Shown piece by piece: positions 41,018-49,787 of a stretch of 64,000 nt of DNA (the stretch's first letter is position 1; every line of letters begins with the position of its first letter). The notes beneath the pieces were generated by a model that was given only the letters and a program-made list of their open reading frames with translations, made no database searches and was not told the DNA's origin. The translations under genes and the position numbers were made by a program. The stretch covers positions 253,758 through 317,757 of the forward strand of contig NZ_LPNO01000046.1 of the NCBI RefSeq assembly GCF_001952855.1, given 5' to 3'. Source of the DNA: Pseudomonas sp. ATCC PTA-122608 (GTDB taxonomy: Bacteria; Pseudomonadota; Gammaproteobacteria; Pseudomonadales; Pseudomonadaceae).

Positions 41018-42349
41018 TTATTGCGGACTGGAGCGTCCAGTCATTTCTCGGGCCATTTCACTGGCGTAGCTGTCGGTCATGCCGGCGATGAAGTCGATCA
41101 TGCGCAGGAACGAAGCGTGCAATGACCACGACGGGTCGGGGGCGCTGTTGCCCAGCAGGTCGAGGATGCGCCGGTTCTTGAACGACGGGGTGCGACCACC
41201 ATGTTGTTCCAGGGCCGCGCCGCAGAAGGCGTTCAAGAGGATTTCGAGGGTGGTGTAGGCGCCGATTTCATGCAGGGTCTTGCGCTTGTCCTGGAAGATC
41301 TTCTTGCGCGCCATGTCCTTGGCATCCAGTACGCAACGCTTGGCGGGGCCGTGCATATGTTCCACCAGGTCCCCCGGCAGGGTACCGGCCAGCAACGCGT
41401 CCTGTTGTTCGACGAACGCCCGGGCAGCGGCGTTGGTCAGGTGCTCGATGGCCTTGCCCCGCAGGATCGCTAGCTTGCGTCGCCGGGAATCCAGCGGGCC
41501 GAGTTGCCGGTAGGTTTGCGGTAAGTCGTCGCCCACCAGGTCCAGCAGCAGTGACTCGACCTCGGCGTATTCCAGCAGCTCCATTTCCAGCCCGTCTTCG
41601 AGGTCGATCAACGCGTAGCAGATATCGTCGGCGGCCTCCATCAGGTACACCAACGGATGTCGCGCCCAGCGCTGTTCTTCCAGTTGCGGCAAGCCGAGCT
41701 TCTGGGCGATCTGCTCGAGAATCGGCAGCTCGCTCTGGTAGCAGCCGAACTTGTGTTTCTTGTAGCCCAGCGAGTCGGCGTGGCGGGCGGTCCAGGGGTA
41801 TTTCAGGTAGGTGCCCAAGGTGGCGTAAGTCAACCGGGTACCGCCGTCAAACTGGTGGTATTCCAGCTGCGTGAGTACCCGGAAGCCCTGGGCATTGCCT
41901 TCGAAATTGAGGAAGTCATTGCGCTCGGCGCTGGTCATGTCATCCAGCCAGCCACGCCCGGAAGCCTGCTGGAACCAGTGCCGGATCGCGTCTTCACCGG
42001 AATGACCAAACGGCGGATTACCGATGTCGTGGGCCAGGCAGGCCGATTGCACCACCATGCCCAGGTCGCTCGGGTCACACCAGTCGGGCAGGGCGCTGCG
42101 GATCGTCTCGCCCACGCGCATGCCCAGGGACCGTCCCACGCAGCTGACTTCCAGGGAATGGGTCAGCCGCGTATGGATGTGATCGTTGCTGGTCACCGGA
42201 TGCACTTGGGTCTTGCGGCCCAGTCGGCGAAACGCGCCGGAAAAGATGATGCGATCATGGTCTTTGTGAAACGGGCTGCGCCCCAGTTCTTCCGGGCTGT
42301 GCAGCGGTTTTCCAAGGCGTTCGCGGGTAAGCAGGGTGGGCCAATCCAA
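41018..42349 (-). CDS. dgt: Deoxyguanosinetriphosphate triphosphohydrolase (dGTPase)
   Basis: HD-domain dNTP triphosphohydrolase (443 aa) hydrolysing dGTP to deoxyguanosine and tripolyphosphate. It begins MDWPTLLTRERLGKPLH; RLTHSLEVSCVGRSLG, CLAHDIGNPPFGHSGED and the later VYLMEAADDICYALIDLEDG provide the H...HD...D metal site. The start is a TTG at 42349 with GGAG about ten bases upstream. It lies between the receiver gene and the EAL gene, all on the minus strand. Confidence 0.94.
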   Translation of the reverse strand: MDWPTLLTRERLGKPLHSPEELGRSPFHKDHDRIIFSGAFRRLGRKTQVHPVTSNDHIHTRLTHSLEVSCVGRSLGMRVGETIRSALPDWCDPSDLGMVVQSACLAHDIGNPPFGHSGEDAIRHWFQQASGRGWLDDMTSAERNDFLNFEGNAQGFRVLTQLEYHQFDGGTRLTYATLGTYLKYPWTARHADSLGYKKHKFGCYQSELPILEQIAQKLGLPQLEEQRWARHPLVYLMEAADDICYALIDLEDGLEMELLEYAEVESLLLDLVGDDLPQTYRQLGPLDSRRRKLAILRGKAIEHLTNAAARAFVEQQDALLAGTLPGDLVEHMHGPAKRCVLDAKDMARKKIFQDKRKTLHEIGAYTTLEILLNAFCGAALEQHGGRTPSFKNRRILDLLGNSAPDPSWSLHASFLRMIDFIAGMTDSYASEMAREMTGRSSPQ

Positions 42350-42421
42350 GGCGGGTACTCTCCGTGCGGTGAATGACGCCTCCCAGCTTCCCGGTTCAGC
42401 CGGGCCTTCGCAAGCGAAAAA

Positions 42422-43585
42422 CTACAGGCCGGCGGCGTCGATATCGATTAGCAGCAGGCGCTGACCATTATCAAAGAATTGTCCGGCAGTCAGGCAGTAC
42501 TGGTTGGTCGTGGCATCGCGATAGGTTGAGGACAGGGTCAGCCGCCGCTCCTCCCAACCTTCGGCCAGCAGATGATAAAAATACGGACGCCATGACCAGT
42601 TGTGGCCCAGGTAGCGGCTGTCGGCTTGCCAGGCGCCCTGGTGCCATTCGAAATTCGGCGTCAGTTGCGTGCCATGCCGGTCGCACTGGTAAAAACGCAG
42701 CAGCCAGGGAAACGCCGGCAATTGCGGCAGTTGGCTCAGCGGTGCATGGGTGTGGGCCCAGGTTTGCAGGATCTGCATCAGCTCCGCCAGTTGCTGGCGC
42801 AGCTGCATGATCCGGCCACGTTCGGCCAGCTTCTGTTGGACGTAACCGGTGCGCAGTTGGGCGAAGCGCGGCACGAACGCGTCGGTGTCGAACCAGTCCA
42901 GCTGGGCCTGGGCGAACAGGTAGCCCTGGACATAACGCGAACCACATTCCAGGGCGAAATTGAGCTGGGTCTCGGTTTCGACGCCCTCGGCAATGATCCA
43001 GCAGCCGGTTTTTTCCGCCATTTGTGCCAGCGCCCGCACCACGTCCCCGCTGGGGCCACCCCGGGCAGCAGCCTGGAACAGGCGCATGTCGAGCTTGAGA
43101 ATGTCCGGTTGCAGGGCCAGCACCCGGTCCAGTTGCGAATAGCCAGCGCCGAAATCATCAATGGCAATCCGCGCCCCGGCTTCGCGGTAGCGCTCGACCA
43201 CTTCGGCCAGGCGCTGGATATTACCGCCCAGTTCCGTGATCTCGAAGACGATACGGCGCGGGTCGACGTTATGCACCTGCAATTGCTTCAGGCTCGGCAA
43301 GGCCTGCCCCGGGCGCAGCCGGGTAATCCAGCGTGGCGAGATGTTCAGGCTGAGGAACCACTCTTGCGGGGCTTCATGCAGACGGCTCAGGGCATTGTCG
43401 CGGATCTGTCGGTCCAGGCGGCGCAAGGCCACGGAGGGCGTACGCGGGTCGGCAAACAACGGACCCACCGAGCGCAGTTCACCGTTCGCCTGGCGCACTC
43501 GCCCCAAGGCTTCTACGCCGGCGATGCGGCCGGTAGCGGTGTCGATGAATGGCTGGAAGCAGGCGAGCGGTTGCCCGTCGATCAC
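42422..43585 (-). CDS. EAL-domain cyclic-di-GMP phosphodiesterase with YkuI_C-like sensor domain
   Basis: The 387-residue protein begins with an EAL domain (about 1-235) keeping the catalytic signature: GVEALGRV, ISPRW, FEITELGGN, AIDDFGAGYSQLD, KLDMRLF, AEGVETETQ. Then a helical linker (LAERGRIMQLRQQLAEL) leads to a C-terminal domain containing LGHNWSWRPYFYHLLAEGW and TYRDATTNQYC, which looks like the PAS-type YkuI_C/dCache fold. All metal ligands seem present, so it should hydrolyse c-di-GMP. GTG start at 43585 after AGGAGG. In P. aeruginosa a similar EAL protein, Arr, sits in the same general neighbourhood. Confidence 0.9.
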   Translation of the reverse strand: MIDGQPLACFQPFIDTATGRIAGVEALGRVRQANGELRSVGPLFADPRTPSVALRRLDRQIRDNALSRLHEAPQEWFLSLNISPRWITRLRPGQALPSLKQLQVHNVDPRRIVFEITELGGNIQRLAEVVERYREAGARIAIDDFGAGYSQLDRVLALQPDILKLDMRLFQAAARGGPSGDVVRALAQMAEKTGCWIIAEGVETETQLNFALECGSRYVQGYLFAQAQLDWFDTDAFVPRFAQLRTGYVQQKLAERGRIMQLRQQLAELMQILQTWAHTHAPLSQLPQLPAFPWLLRFYQCDRHGTQLTPNFEWHQGAWQADSRYLGHNWSWRPYFYHLLAEGWEERRLTLSSTYRDATTNQYCLTAGQFFDNGQRLLLIDIDAAGL

Positions 43586-43603
43586 AGGGCCTCCTTAAAA
43601 GAC

Positions 43604-43648
43604 CGGAATAAAAAAGGCCCGGCCCTCGAGGGTGAGGGCCGGGCCTGA
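43604..43648 (-). terminator. Terminator of the YqjK-like membrane operon
   Basis: GGCCCGGCCCTC and GAGGGCCGGGCC form a 12-bp GC-rich stem, followed on the minus strand by TTTTTTATT. It separates the operon from the EAL gene. Confidence 0.92.
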
Positions 43649-43677
43649 TCTGTTTGCAAGAATGCAGCCAGCGCGGC

Positions 43678-44019
43678 TTAACGTTTGCGCGAAGCACCCT
43701 GCATGGCCAATTTGATCAACGGGATCAGACCGGCGCCAAGCCGCACCAGGCGGGTCATGGTGCCGATTCCGCCGCCCTTGGCGCCTTTACCGGTAAGAAA
43801 GCCCAACAGTGTCACCACGCCCACGCCCCACAGCGGCGCGTGCTTGATACCAAAACCGTCCTGCCAGCTCTGGCCCATGTTGCGGACCTTTTGCAGCGGC
43901 AGCATCAGTTGCTGGGACTCGTGACGAATTTCCTGGCGGTGCATTTCCATGCGCAGGCGGATCAACGCCTTGCGCATCTCTCGCCGGGAAGTGTTTTGCG
44001 GCAATTCAGTCATGCTCAT
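43678..44019 (-). CDS. Conserved hypothetical membrane protein (YqjK-like position)
   Basis: A 113-residue protein with an N-terminal helical, charged part (RREMRKALIRLRMEMHRQE) and two hydrophobic segments (about 67-82 and 87-105). I do not recognise a named family; its place after an ElaB-like and a YqjE-like gene corresponds to YqjK in E. coli. The ATG at 44019 overlaps the upstream stop (ATGA), so it is the third gene of this operon. Confidence 0.75.
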   Translation of the reverse strand: MSMTELPQNTSRREMRKALIRLRMEMHRQEIRHESQQLMLPLQKVRNMGQSWQDGFGIKHAPLWGVGVVTLLGFLTGKGAKGGGIGTMTRLVRLGAGLIPLIKLAMQGASRKR

Positions 44020-44402
44020 GGCAGCAGGCGCTCCCGGTCGTTGGCCAGCTCTTCGAGGGTGGCATGGAACGGCGTGGACTCATCGAACACCGCCGCCTTC
44101 AGGCGCAACCCGCAGAATGCTGCGGCCAGTATGTAGAACACACATAAGCTGATGATCCCGGTCAGGCGGTAGGTATCCCACACCAGAATCATCACCAGCG
44201 CCGACAAACCCACCAGCAGCAGCAAGGCAAACACCAGCGCCAGGCCGGCGAACAGCAACAGGCTGACGGTGCGGGCTTTCTGCTCCTGCAACTCGATGCC
44301 AAACAGCTCGACGTGGCTGTGCAGCAAACCCAGGACAGCCGCTCCCAGGCGCCGTGAAGTAGAACTTGGGCCCGTGGACGAGCCGGATTCGCCGATAGAC
44401 AT
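44016..44402 (-). CDS. Phage-holin-family membrane protein (YqjE-like)
   Basis: A 128-residue protein with two transmembrane helices (about 45-70 and 75-100) in the pattern of the PF07332 'putative Actinobacterial holin-X / YqjE' family. The N-terminus is Ser-rich. It is not a phage gene: it is the middle gene of an ElaB-YqjE-like chromosomal operon. Start at 44402. Confidence 0.82.
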   Translation of the reverse strand: MSIGESGSSTGPSSTSRRLGAAVLGLLHSHVELFGIELQEQKARTVSLLLFAGLALVFALLLLVGLSALVMILVWDTYRLTGIISLCVFYILAAAFCGLRLKAAVFDESTPFHATLEELANDRERLLP

Positions 44403-44404
44403 GA

Positions 44405-44719
44405 TTAGCGCCTTGTAGCCAGCAGGCCGATCAAAAAGCCCACGCCGGCTGCAATGCCGACGGACTGCCATGGGTTGGCCTGGACATAATCCTCAGTGGC
44501 CGTGACCGCCGCCTGCCCGCGTTCGCGCAGGGAGTCTTCGGTCAGTTGCAGGGTTTCACGGGCCTTGAGCAGGCTGTCGTGAATCTTGCTGCGCAGCTCG
44601 TCAGCCTGGTCACCGGCGAGAATCGCCGTGTCGTCCAGCAGCTTCTCGGTATCGCTGACCAGGGTTTGAAAATCCGCCATCAGTATTTCTTGAGCAGTCT
44701 TTGCCGTTTTTCTGGCCAT
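44405..44719 (-). CDS. ElaB/YqjD/DUF883 membrane-anchored ribosome-binding-type protein
   Basis: A 104-residue protein with a long amphipathic helical part and a single C-terminal membrane anchor (SVGIAAGVGFLIGLLATRR), exactly the ElaB/YqjD/YgaM layout. In E. coli these stationary-phase proteins bind ribosomes at the membrane. First gene of the operon; the 2-bp spacer to the next gene suggests coupling. Confidence 0.87.
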   Translation of the reverse strand: MARKTAKTAQEILMADFQTLVSDTEKLLDDTAILAGDQADELRSKIHDSLLKARETLQLTEDSLRERGQAAVTATEDYVQANPWQSVGIAAGVGFLIGLLATRR

Positions 44720-45067
44720 GGTTATCTCCGTGAGTAGCTGGTCTGTTTACTTTTGGTTTCGAGTCACCGGCATCGGTGAAGGTTCACTGCAATTGTCTGG
44801 TACAGCTTTTGCTTTGCCTTGGTGCGCAGGCCTGGGGCCTTGCGCTGAATCCGGGCGGTTGGGGCTCAAACCCTGAAAAACCTTACCCTAAATAACTAAA
44901 ACTCGCGGAAAAACCCTGTCGGATTCTGCCTTTCTCAATGATCGCTGCGCTAAACCGGTTCACGGCCTCAAAAGAAGGTCGAACCGTCGGGGCCAATTTA
45001 GTGCGCGTCATGAAGGTCATGAACTGCTTTGGTGCTTTTTCCTGCATGTGCAGGCCTGCCATCCTCC
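44720..45067. other. 348-bp divergent promoter region of the ElaB operon and amt
   Basis: AT-rich between 44860 and 44925 (CCTTACCCTAAATAACTAAAAC). It must contain promoters for both directions. Near 45030-45048 a GG-N11-GC arrangement resembles a sigma-54 site but with wrong spacing, so I do not call it. No gene is seen. Confidence 0.4.
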
Positions 45068-46276
45068 ATGGAAAATTTGCAAAGCGCGGTGGACACCCTC
45101 GTCCACAGTTCCAATACGCTGTTCATTCTGATTGGTGCGGTCATGGTCCTGGCCATGCACGCCGGCTTTGCCTTCCTGGAAGTCGGTACCGTGCGCCAGA
45201 AGAACCAGGTCAATGCCCTGTCGAAAATCCTCAGTGACTTCGCCATCTCCACACTGGCCTATTTCTTTATAGGCTATTGGATCTCCTACGGCGTGACCTT
45301 CATGCAACCGGCGGCGGTGATCAGCGCCGACCACGGTTACGGCCTGGTGAAATTCTTCTTCCTGCTGACCTTTGCAGCAGCGATCCCGGCGATCATCTCC
45401 GGTGGGATTGCCGAGCGCGCACGTTTTGCGCCGCAACTGTGTGCCACCGCGTTGATCGTAGCCTTCATCTACCCGTTTTTCGAAGGCATGGTGTGGAATG
45501 GCAATTACGGACTGCAAGCCTGGTTGCTGGCCAGCTTCGGCGCGAGCTTCCATGACTTTGCCGGCAGCGTCGTGGTGCACGCCATGGGCGGTTGGCTGGC
45601 ACTGGCGGCCGTGTTGCTGCTCGGCCCGCGCCAGGGACGTTATCGGGAAGGGCGCCTGGTGGCATTCGCGCCGTCGAGCATTCCATTCCTCGCGTTGGGC
45701 TCGTGGATCTTGATCGTCGGCTGGTTCGGCTTCAACGTCATGAGTGCGCAAACCCTGTCCGGGGTCAGCGGGCTGGTGGCGGTCAACTCGTTGATGGCGA
45801 TGGTCGGCGGCACCGTGGCGGCATTGGTGATCGGGCGTAACGACCCAGGCTTCTTGCACAACGGTCCGCTGGCCGGGTTGGTCGCGATCTGTGCTGGCTC
45901 CGACCTGATGCACCCGGTGGGCGCCCTGGTGACAGGCGCGGTGGCGGGCGGCTTGTTCGTCTGGTTCTTCATCGCGGCCCAGGATCGCTGGAAGATCGAC
46001 GATGTGCTGGGTGTGTGGCCGCTGCACGGGCTGTGCGGTGTGTGGGGCGGGATTGCCTGCGGGATCTTCGGCCAGACCGCCCTGGGTGGTCTGGGCGGCG
46101 TGAGCCTGATCAGCCAGTTGATCGGCACCGCGCTGGGCGTGGTCGTGGCGCTGGCCGGCGGCTTCCTGGTGTACGGCGTGATCAAGCGCGTGAGCGGCCT
46201 GCGCCTGAGTCAGGAGGAAGAGTATTACGGTGCGGATCTGTCGATCCACAAGATTGGGGCGGTCAGTCAGGATTGA
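45068..46276 (+). CDS. amt: Ammonium transporter Amt
   Basis: Inner-membrane ammonium channel/transporter of the Amt/MEP/Rh family, 402 residues with about 11 transmembrane helices. Typical segments are MHAGFAFLEVGTVRQKNQVN, DFAGSVVVHAMGGWLALAA (twin-His pore region) and PLHGLCGVWGGIACG. No glnK gene is adjacent, so this is likely a paralogue not paired with a PII protein. The ATG at 45068 has no strong ribosome site. Its end overlaps the convergent antiporter gene by 14 bp. Confidence 0.93.
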   Translation: MENLQSAVDTLVHSSNTLFILIGAVMVLAMHAGFAFLEVGTVRQKNQVNALSKILSDFAISTLAYFFIGYWISYGVTFMQPAAVISADHGYGLVKFFFLLTFAAAIPAIISGGIAERARFAPQLCATALIVAFIYPFFEGMVWNGNYGLQAWLLASFGASFHDFAGSVVVHAMGGWLALAAVLLLGPRQGRYREGRLVAFAPSSIPFLALGSWILIVGWFGFNVMSAQTLSGVSGLVAVNSLMAMVGGTVAALVIGRNDPGFLHNGPLAGLVAICAGSDLMHPVGALVTGAVAGGLFVWFFIAAQDRWKIDDVLGVWPLHGLCGVWGGIACGIFGQTALGGLGGVSLISQLIGTALGVVVALAGGFLVYGVIKRVSGLRLSQEEEYYGADLSIHKIGAVSQD

Positions 46277-47996
46277 GGGGCGTGTCACCTTCGTCGTGGT
46301 TGAAACCCTGTAGCAGCTGATAGCGGCTCTGGCGTACCTCATCCAAGCGGTCCTTCACCTGCTGGTCCGACAACCCCAGCAGGATCAGCGCGTGGGAGGC
46401 GAGCATCAGGCTCGACTCCAGCAACTCGGGCACCACTTCGGTCGCGCCTGCAGCCTTCAGTTCGGCCAGTTGACTGTCGTCACGGGTGCGCACCAGGATC
46501 GGCACGTTCGGGTTGATCCGCCGTGCTTCGTTGAGCACGGTCAGGGCGACGTCGCTGTTGTCCACCGCGATCACCACCAGGCGCGCACGTTCCAGGCCAA
46601 CGGCGCTGAGCAGGGCACCACGGCGGCAGTCGCCGTAGTGCACGGCGTTGTCTTCAGAGGACGCTTCCTGGACCCGCTCGGGGTCGTCATCCAGAGCGAT
46701 GAAGGCTTGTTGTTCACGGTGCAGGAAGCGCCCGATGGACTGGCCAACCCGACCATAACCGCAGATCACCGCATGGCCTCGCAGCTCGGCGTTGAGGACG
46801 GTGATCTCTTCAAGCTGCACTTGCTGATTGGGCTTGCGGTGCAGGCGCAGGGCAATCGCGGGTGCCGCCCTGAGCAGCAGTGGCGTCAGCAGCATCGAGC
46901 AGAACGTGGCGGCCAGCAGCAGCCCGCTGATGTCGGCGGGCATCAGGCGGCTTTGCTGCATTTGCGCCATCAAGGCGAAACAAAACTCACCGCCCTGAGC
47001 CAACGCCAAGCCACTGCGCCAGGCGGTTTCGCCGTCGCTGCCGCGCAGTTGCACCAGTAGCGCGACGACGCAGCCTTTGATCAGCATCAGGGTGAGGGTC
47101 AGGCCGAGAATCAACAGGCTGTGGCTGATGAACAATTGCAGGTCGATCAGCATGCCGATGCTGACAAAAAACAGTCCCAGCAGGATGTCGCGAAACGGTC
47201 GGATATCGGCTTCGATCTGGTGGCGGTAATGGCTTTCCCCCAACAGCATTCCGGCGAGAAAAGCGCCAAGGGCCGGGGAGAGGCCCAACAGGTGCGTCAG
47301 CCAGGCGGTGAGCAGCACAATCACCAGTGCCAGCAGCACGAACAACTCGGCCGAATGGGATGCCGCCACCTCACGGAACAAACGCGGCAGCAACCAACGG
47401 CTGGCCAGCAGCAGGCCGAGGAACAGCACCACGGTTTTGCCCAGGGTCAGCGGCAACGCCCAGTACCAGGCTTGCTCGCTGGCGCCGGCGAACACGGGCA
47501 CCAGGGTCAGCAGCAACACCGCTACTACGTCCTGAAAAAGCAGCACGCCAATCGCATTCTGGCCGTGGCTGCTGAAGACTTCGCCAAGGCTGGTCAGCTC
47601 CTTGCTGACGATCGCGGTGGACGACAAGGCCAGGCCTGCGCCGAGTAACAGTGCAGTCGTCGGCGACAGGCCAAACAGCACCAGCAAGCCGCCCAGCAGC
47701 AGCCCGCAGCACAGCACCTGCAGGCTGCCGAGGCCAAACACCACCCGGCGCAGGCTGAGCATTTTGCTCAGGGAAAACTCCAGGCCCAGGGAAAACAGCA
47801 GGAACACCACCCCCAGTTCTGCAAGGTCTGGCAGTTCTTCGCTGTCATTGACCCAGTCGAGCGCGGTGGGGCCTACGGCCAGGCCGACGCACAGATAGCC
47901 CAGCACCGGTGGCAGTTGCAGGCGGCGAAACAGCGCAATCACCACCAGAGAGGAGGCCAGGATAATCAACAGGTTGGCAAACACGCACAGCTCCAT
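46263..47996 (-). CDS. Monovalent cation:proton antiporter with TrkA-N domain (KefB/RosB type)
   Basis: CPA2-family antiporter (577 aa): about 12 transmembrane helices (1-390), including VGPTALDWVNDSEELPDLAELG and GAFLAGMLLGESHYRHQIE, followed by a cytoplasmic RCK/TrkA-N nucleotide-binding domain (AVICGYGRVGQSIGRFL at about 415) that controls gating. Likely potassium/proton or glutathione-gated efflux, but the ion cannot be read from the sequence. The start at 47996 (MELCVFANLL) is chosen over an upstream in-frame codon. Confidence 0.9.
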   Translation of the reverse strand: MELCVFANLLIILASSLVVIALFRRLQLPPVLGYLCVGLAVGPTALDWVNDSEELPDLAELGVVFLLFSLGLEFSLSKMLSLRRVVFGLGSLQVLCCGLLLGGLLVLFGLSPTTALLLGAGLALSSTAIVSKELTSLGEVFSSHGQNAIGVLLFQDVVAVLLLTLVPVFAGASEQAWYWALPLTLGKTVVLFLGLLLASRWLLPRLFREVAASHSAELFVLLALVIVLLTAWLTHLLGLSPALGAFLAGMLLGESHYRHQIEADIRPFRDILLGLFFVSIGMLIDLQLFISHSLLILGLTLTLMLIKGCVVALLVQLRGSDGETAWRSGLALAQGGEFCFALMAQMQQSRLMPADISGLLLAATFCSMLLTPLLLRAAPAIALRLHRKPNQQVQLEEITVLNAELRGHAVICGYGRVGQSIGRFLHREQQAFIALDDDPERVQEASSEDNAVHYGDCRRGALLSAVGLERARLVVIAVDNSDVALTVLNEARRINPNVPILVRTRDDSQLAELKAAGATEVVPELLESSLMLASHALILLGLSDQQVKDRLDEVRQSRYQLLQGFNHDEGDTPLNPD

Positions 47997-48126
47997 TGCA
48001 GGTATTACGGGAAAAAAAGTCGCGAGAATCACTGAATCAGTTATAGGCCATCCTGATCTGGGTCAGGCTTTTGCCATGCCCCGACGCTGTTAGAATAGTC
48101 GCCTGATTCTTCTCGGATCCTTTGCC

Positions 48127-48363
48127 ATGCTTCCTGAATGTCAGTTGTTCGGCACCCTGGGCTGCCATCTTTGCGAGTTTGCCGAAGCCGAAATCATGCC
48201 GTTGGTCGAGCACGGCCTGCTGGTGGAGTTGGTGGATATCGCCGATTCCGAGGCCTTGTTCGAAGCCTACGGCCTGCGTATTCCGGTGCTGCGCCGGGTG
48301 GATACGGGCGCGGAGCTGGATTGGCCGTTCGATGAAGCGCAGGTGGTGAGCTTTCTTCTCTAG
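48127..48363 (+). CDS. Glutaredoxin family protein (DUF836)
   Basis: A 78-residue glutaredoxin-like protein. The redox motif CHLC (residues 14-17) is in LFGTLGCHLCEFAE and the cis-proline region is YGLRIPVLRRVDTG. Members of this short family act as small thiol carriers of unknown partner. It is divergent from the antiporter gene and upstream of the SOS-box gene. Confidence 0.87.
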   Translation: MLPECQLFGTLGCHLCEFAEAEIMPLVEHGLLVELVDIADSEALFEAYGLRIPVLRRVDTGAELDWPFDEAQVVSFLL

Positions 48364-48398
48364 CACTCTGCGATGGCGAGTTCCCGATTATTCAGTTA

Positions 48399-48414
48399 CT
48401 GTATGTTTGTACAG
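48399..48414. promoter_or_regulatory. LexA (SOS) box
   Basis: CTGTATGTTTGTACAG is a 16-bp match to the gammaproteobacterial LexA consensus CTG-N10-CAG with the expected TATN4-like centre. It lies 24 bp before the start of the following gene. Confidence 0.85.
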
Positions 48415-48437
48415 CGATTGAATGAGAGGGAACGCCC

Positions 48438-48773
48438 GTGGTGAATGTTGAACAACTGAAAAGCAGCGTCAATCGCATGTCCGCCGACGTCGTGCGCGAC
48501 GCGGTGAACGAGCTGCGCCTCGATGGCCTGGTCACGGAAGGCAAGACGCCGTTTAACAAAGTGCACTTCAATACCTGCTTTGCCGAGATCGAGGCGCTGT
48601 TCCAGCGTGCCGGTTATCACAAGCAGTTGGATGTGGTGGGCTATCAGGGCTTGCTGTACGCGCTTTATGACCCGGGCCGCTGGGAAGCGGTGGATGTGCT
48701 GCGCTGGCTCAAGGAATTCACCGAGGCAGCCAGTGCGTCGCCGGTGCTGCGCGCAGAATTGGCCAAGGCTTGA
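48438..48773 (+). CDS. Conserved hypothetical protein under a LexA box
   Basis: An 111-residue soluble protein beginning MVNVEQLKSSVNRMSADVVR. It has no membrane segment or signal peptide; the C-terminal part is helical (WEAVDVLRWLKEFTEAASAS). I do not recognise a domain. Start is a GTG at 48438 (or 48441) with AGAGGGAA upstream. The LexA box just upstream marks it as a likely DNA-damage-induced gene; it is not YebG, SulA or RecX by sequence. Followed by an RluA-family gene on the same strand. Confidence 0.78.
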   Translation: MVNVEQLKSSVNRMSADVVRDAVNELRLDGLVTEGKTPFNKVHFNTCFAEIEALFQRAGYHKQLDVVGYQGLLYALYDPGRWEAVDVLRWLKEFTEAASASPVLRAELAKA

Positions 48774-48844
48774 AACTGTGCTGGGCCTGATCCGGCCGCA
48801 TGCGGGATAATGCCCGCCTGTATGTCCATGCGTTGAGCCTGCCC

Positions 48845-49729
48845 ATGTCCGTTTTTTCCGCTGCCCAGCATCAAGCCAGCACCTTGTACTTGCCGCCGGG
48901 CGCCTGGGCCACCGTGCTGGAGTGTCTGTGCGAGCACTTCCAGGCCATCAGCCGTGAACAATGGCTGGACCGCATCGCCCGGGGCCGGGTGCTGGACATC
49001 AACGGCGCACCTATCACTCAGGACTTGGCCTACCGCGAAGGCCTGTGCATCTACTATTTCCGCGAAGTACCGAACGAGAAAGTGATCCCGGTGCAGGAGA
49101 CGATCCTGTACGCCGATGAACACCTGGTGGTGGCTGACAAGCCGCACTTCCTGCCGGTAACGCCCGCCGGCGAGTATGTCGAGCAGACGCTGTTGCGGCG
49201 CTTGATTCGTCGCCTGGACAACCCGGCCCTGGTGCCGCTGCATCGTATCGATCGGCATACCGCCGGGCTGGTGCTGTTTTCGGCAAACCCGCAGACGCGC
49301 TCGGCGTATCAGCAGCTGTTTCCCACGCGCAAGATCGACAAGTTCTACGAAGCCATTGCTCCGGCATTACCTGGGCTGATCTTTCCGCTGGTGCACAAAA
49401 GCCGGCTGGTGGATGGTGAGCCGTTCTTTCGCATGCAGGAAGGCGAGGGCGCGAGCAATACCGAGACGGCGGTCGAGGTGCGGGAAAAGAACGGCGACCT
49501 ATGGCGCTACGGCCTGTTTCCGGTGACCGGCAAGAAGCATCAGTTGCGGGTGCACATGACGGCGTTGGGCGCGAGTATCTGTAACGACCCGTTCTACCCC
49601 GATGTCATCAAGGATGCCGAGGACGATTACGCCAACCCACTCAAGCTGCTGGCCCAAGGCGTGCGTTTCATCGACCCGGTTACCGGTCTGGAGCGTAACT
49701 TTCGCAGCGAGATCAGCCTGGACTGGTAA
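48845..49729 (+). CDS. RluA-family pseudouridine synthase
   Basis: A 294-residue RNA pseudouridine synthase. The catalytic aspartate lies in the RluA motif LHRIDRHTAGLVLFS; an S4-like N-terminal part (EQWLDRIARGRVLDINGAP) precedes it. Substrate site (rRNA or tRNA) cannot be decided. The start at 48845 (MSVFSAAQHQAST) is favoured over a GTG/ATG upstream at 48800. A second RluA-family gene lies at 54102-54737. Confidence 0.9.
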   Translation: MSVFSAAQHQASTLYLPPGAWATVLECLCEHFQAISREQWLDRIARGRVLDINGAPITQDLAYREGLCIYYFREVPNEKVIPVQETILYADEHLVVADKPHFLPVTPAGEYVEQTLLRRLIRRLDNPALVPLHRIDRHTAGLVLFSANPQTRSAYQQLFPTRKIDKFYEAIAPALPGLIFPLVHKSRLVDGEPFFRMQEGEGASNTETAVEVREKNGDLWRYGLFPVTGKKHQLRVHMTALGASICNDPFYPDVIKDAEDDYANPLKLLAQGVRFIDPVTGLERNFRSEISLDW

Positions 49730-49744
49730 ACCCCCAGGAACGAG

Positions 49745-49771
49745 AAAGCCCGCATTACGCGGGCTTTTTTG
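49745..49771 (+). terminator. Terminator of the pseudouridine synthase gene
   Basis: AAGCCCGC (49746-49753) pairs with GCGGGCTT (49759-49766), followed by six T. The A-run before it allows it also to end the convergent lipoprotein gene. Confidence 0.92.
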
Positions 49772-49787
49772 TATCTGGCGTTAAGAC

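Noticed and set aside
44016..44402. 'Holin' suggesting a prophage remnant
   Set aside because: The family name is misleading; the gene is in a conserved ElaB-YqjE-type chromosomal operon and no other phage genes are nearby.
45030..45048. Sigma-54-like GG/GC elements before amt
   Set aside because: The distance between the GG and GC dinucleotides is 11 rather than 10 bases and the flanks do not match.
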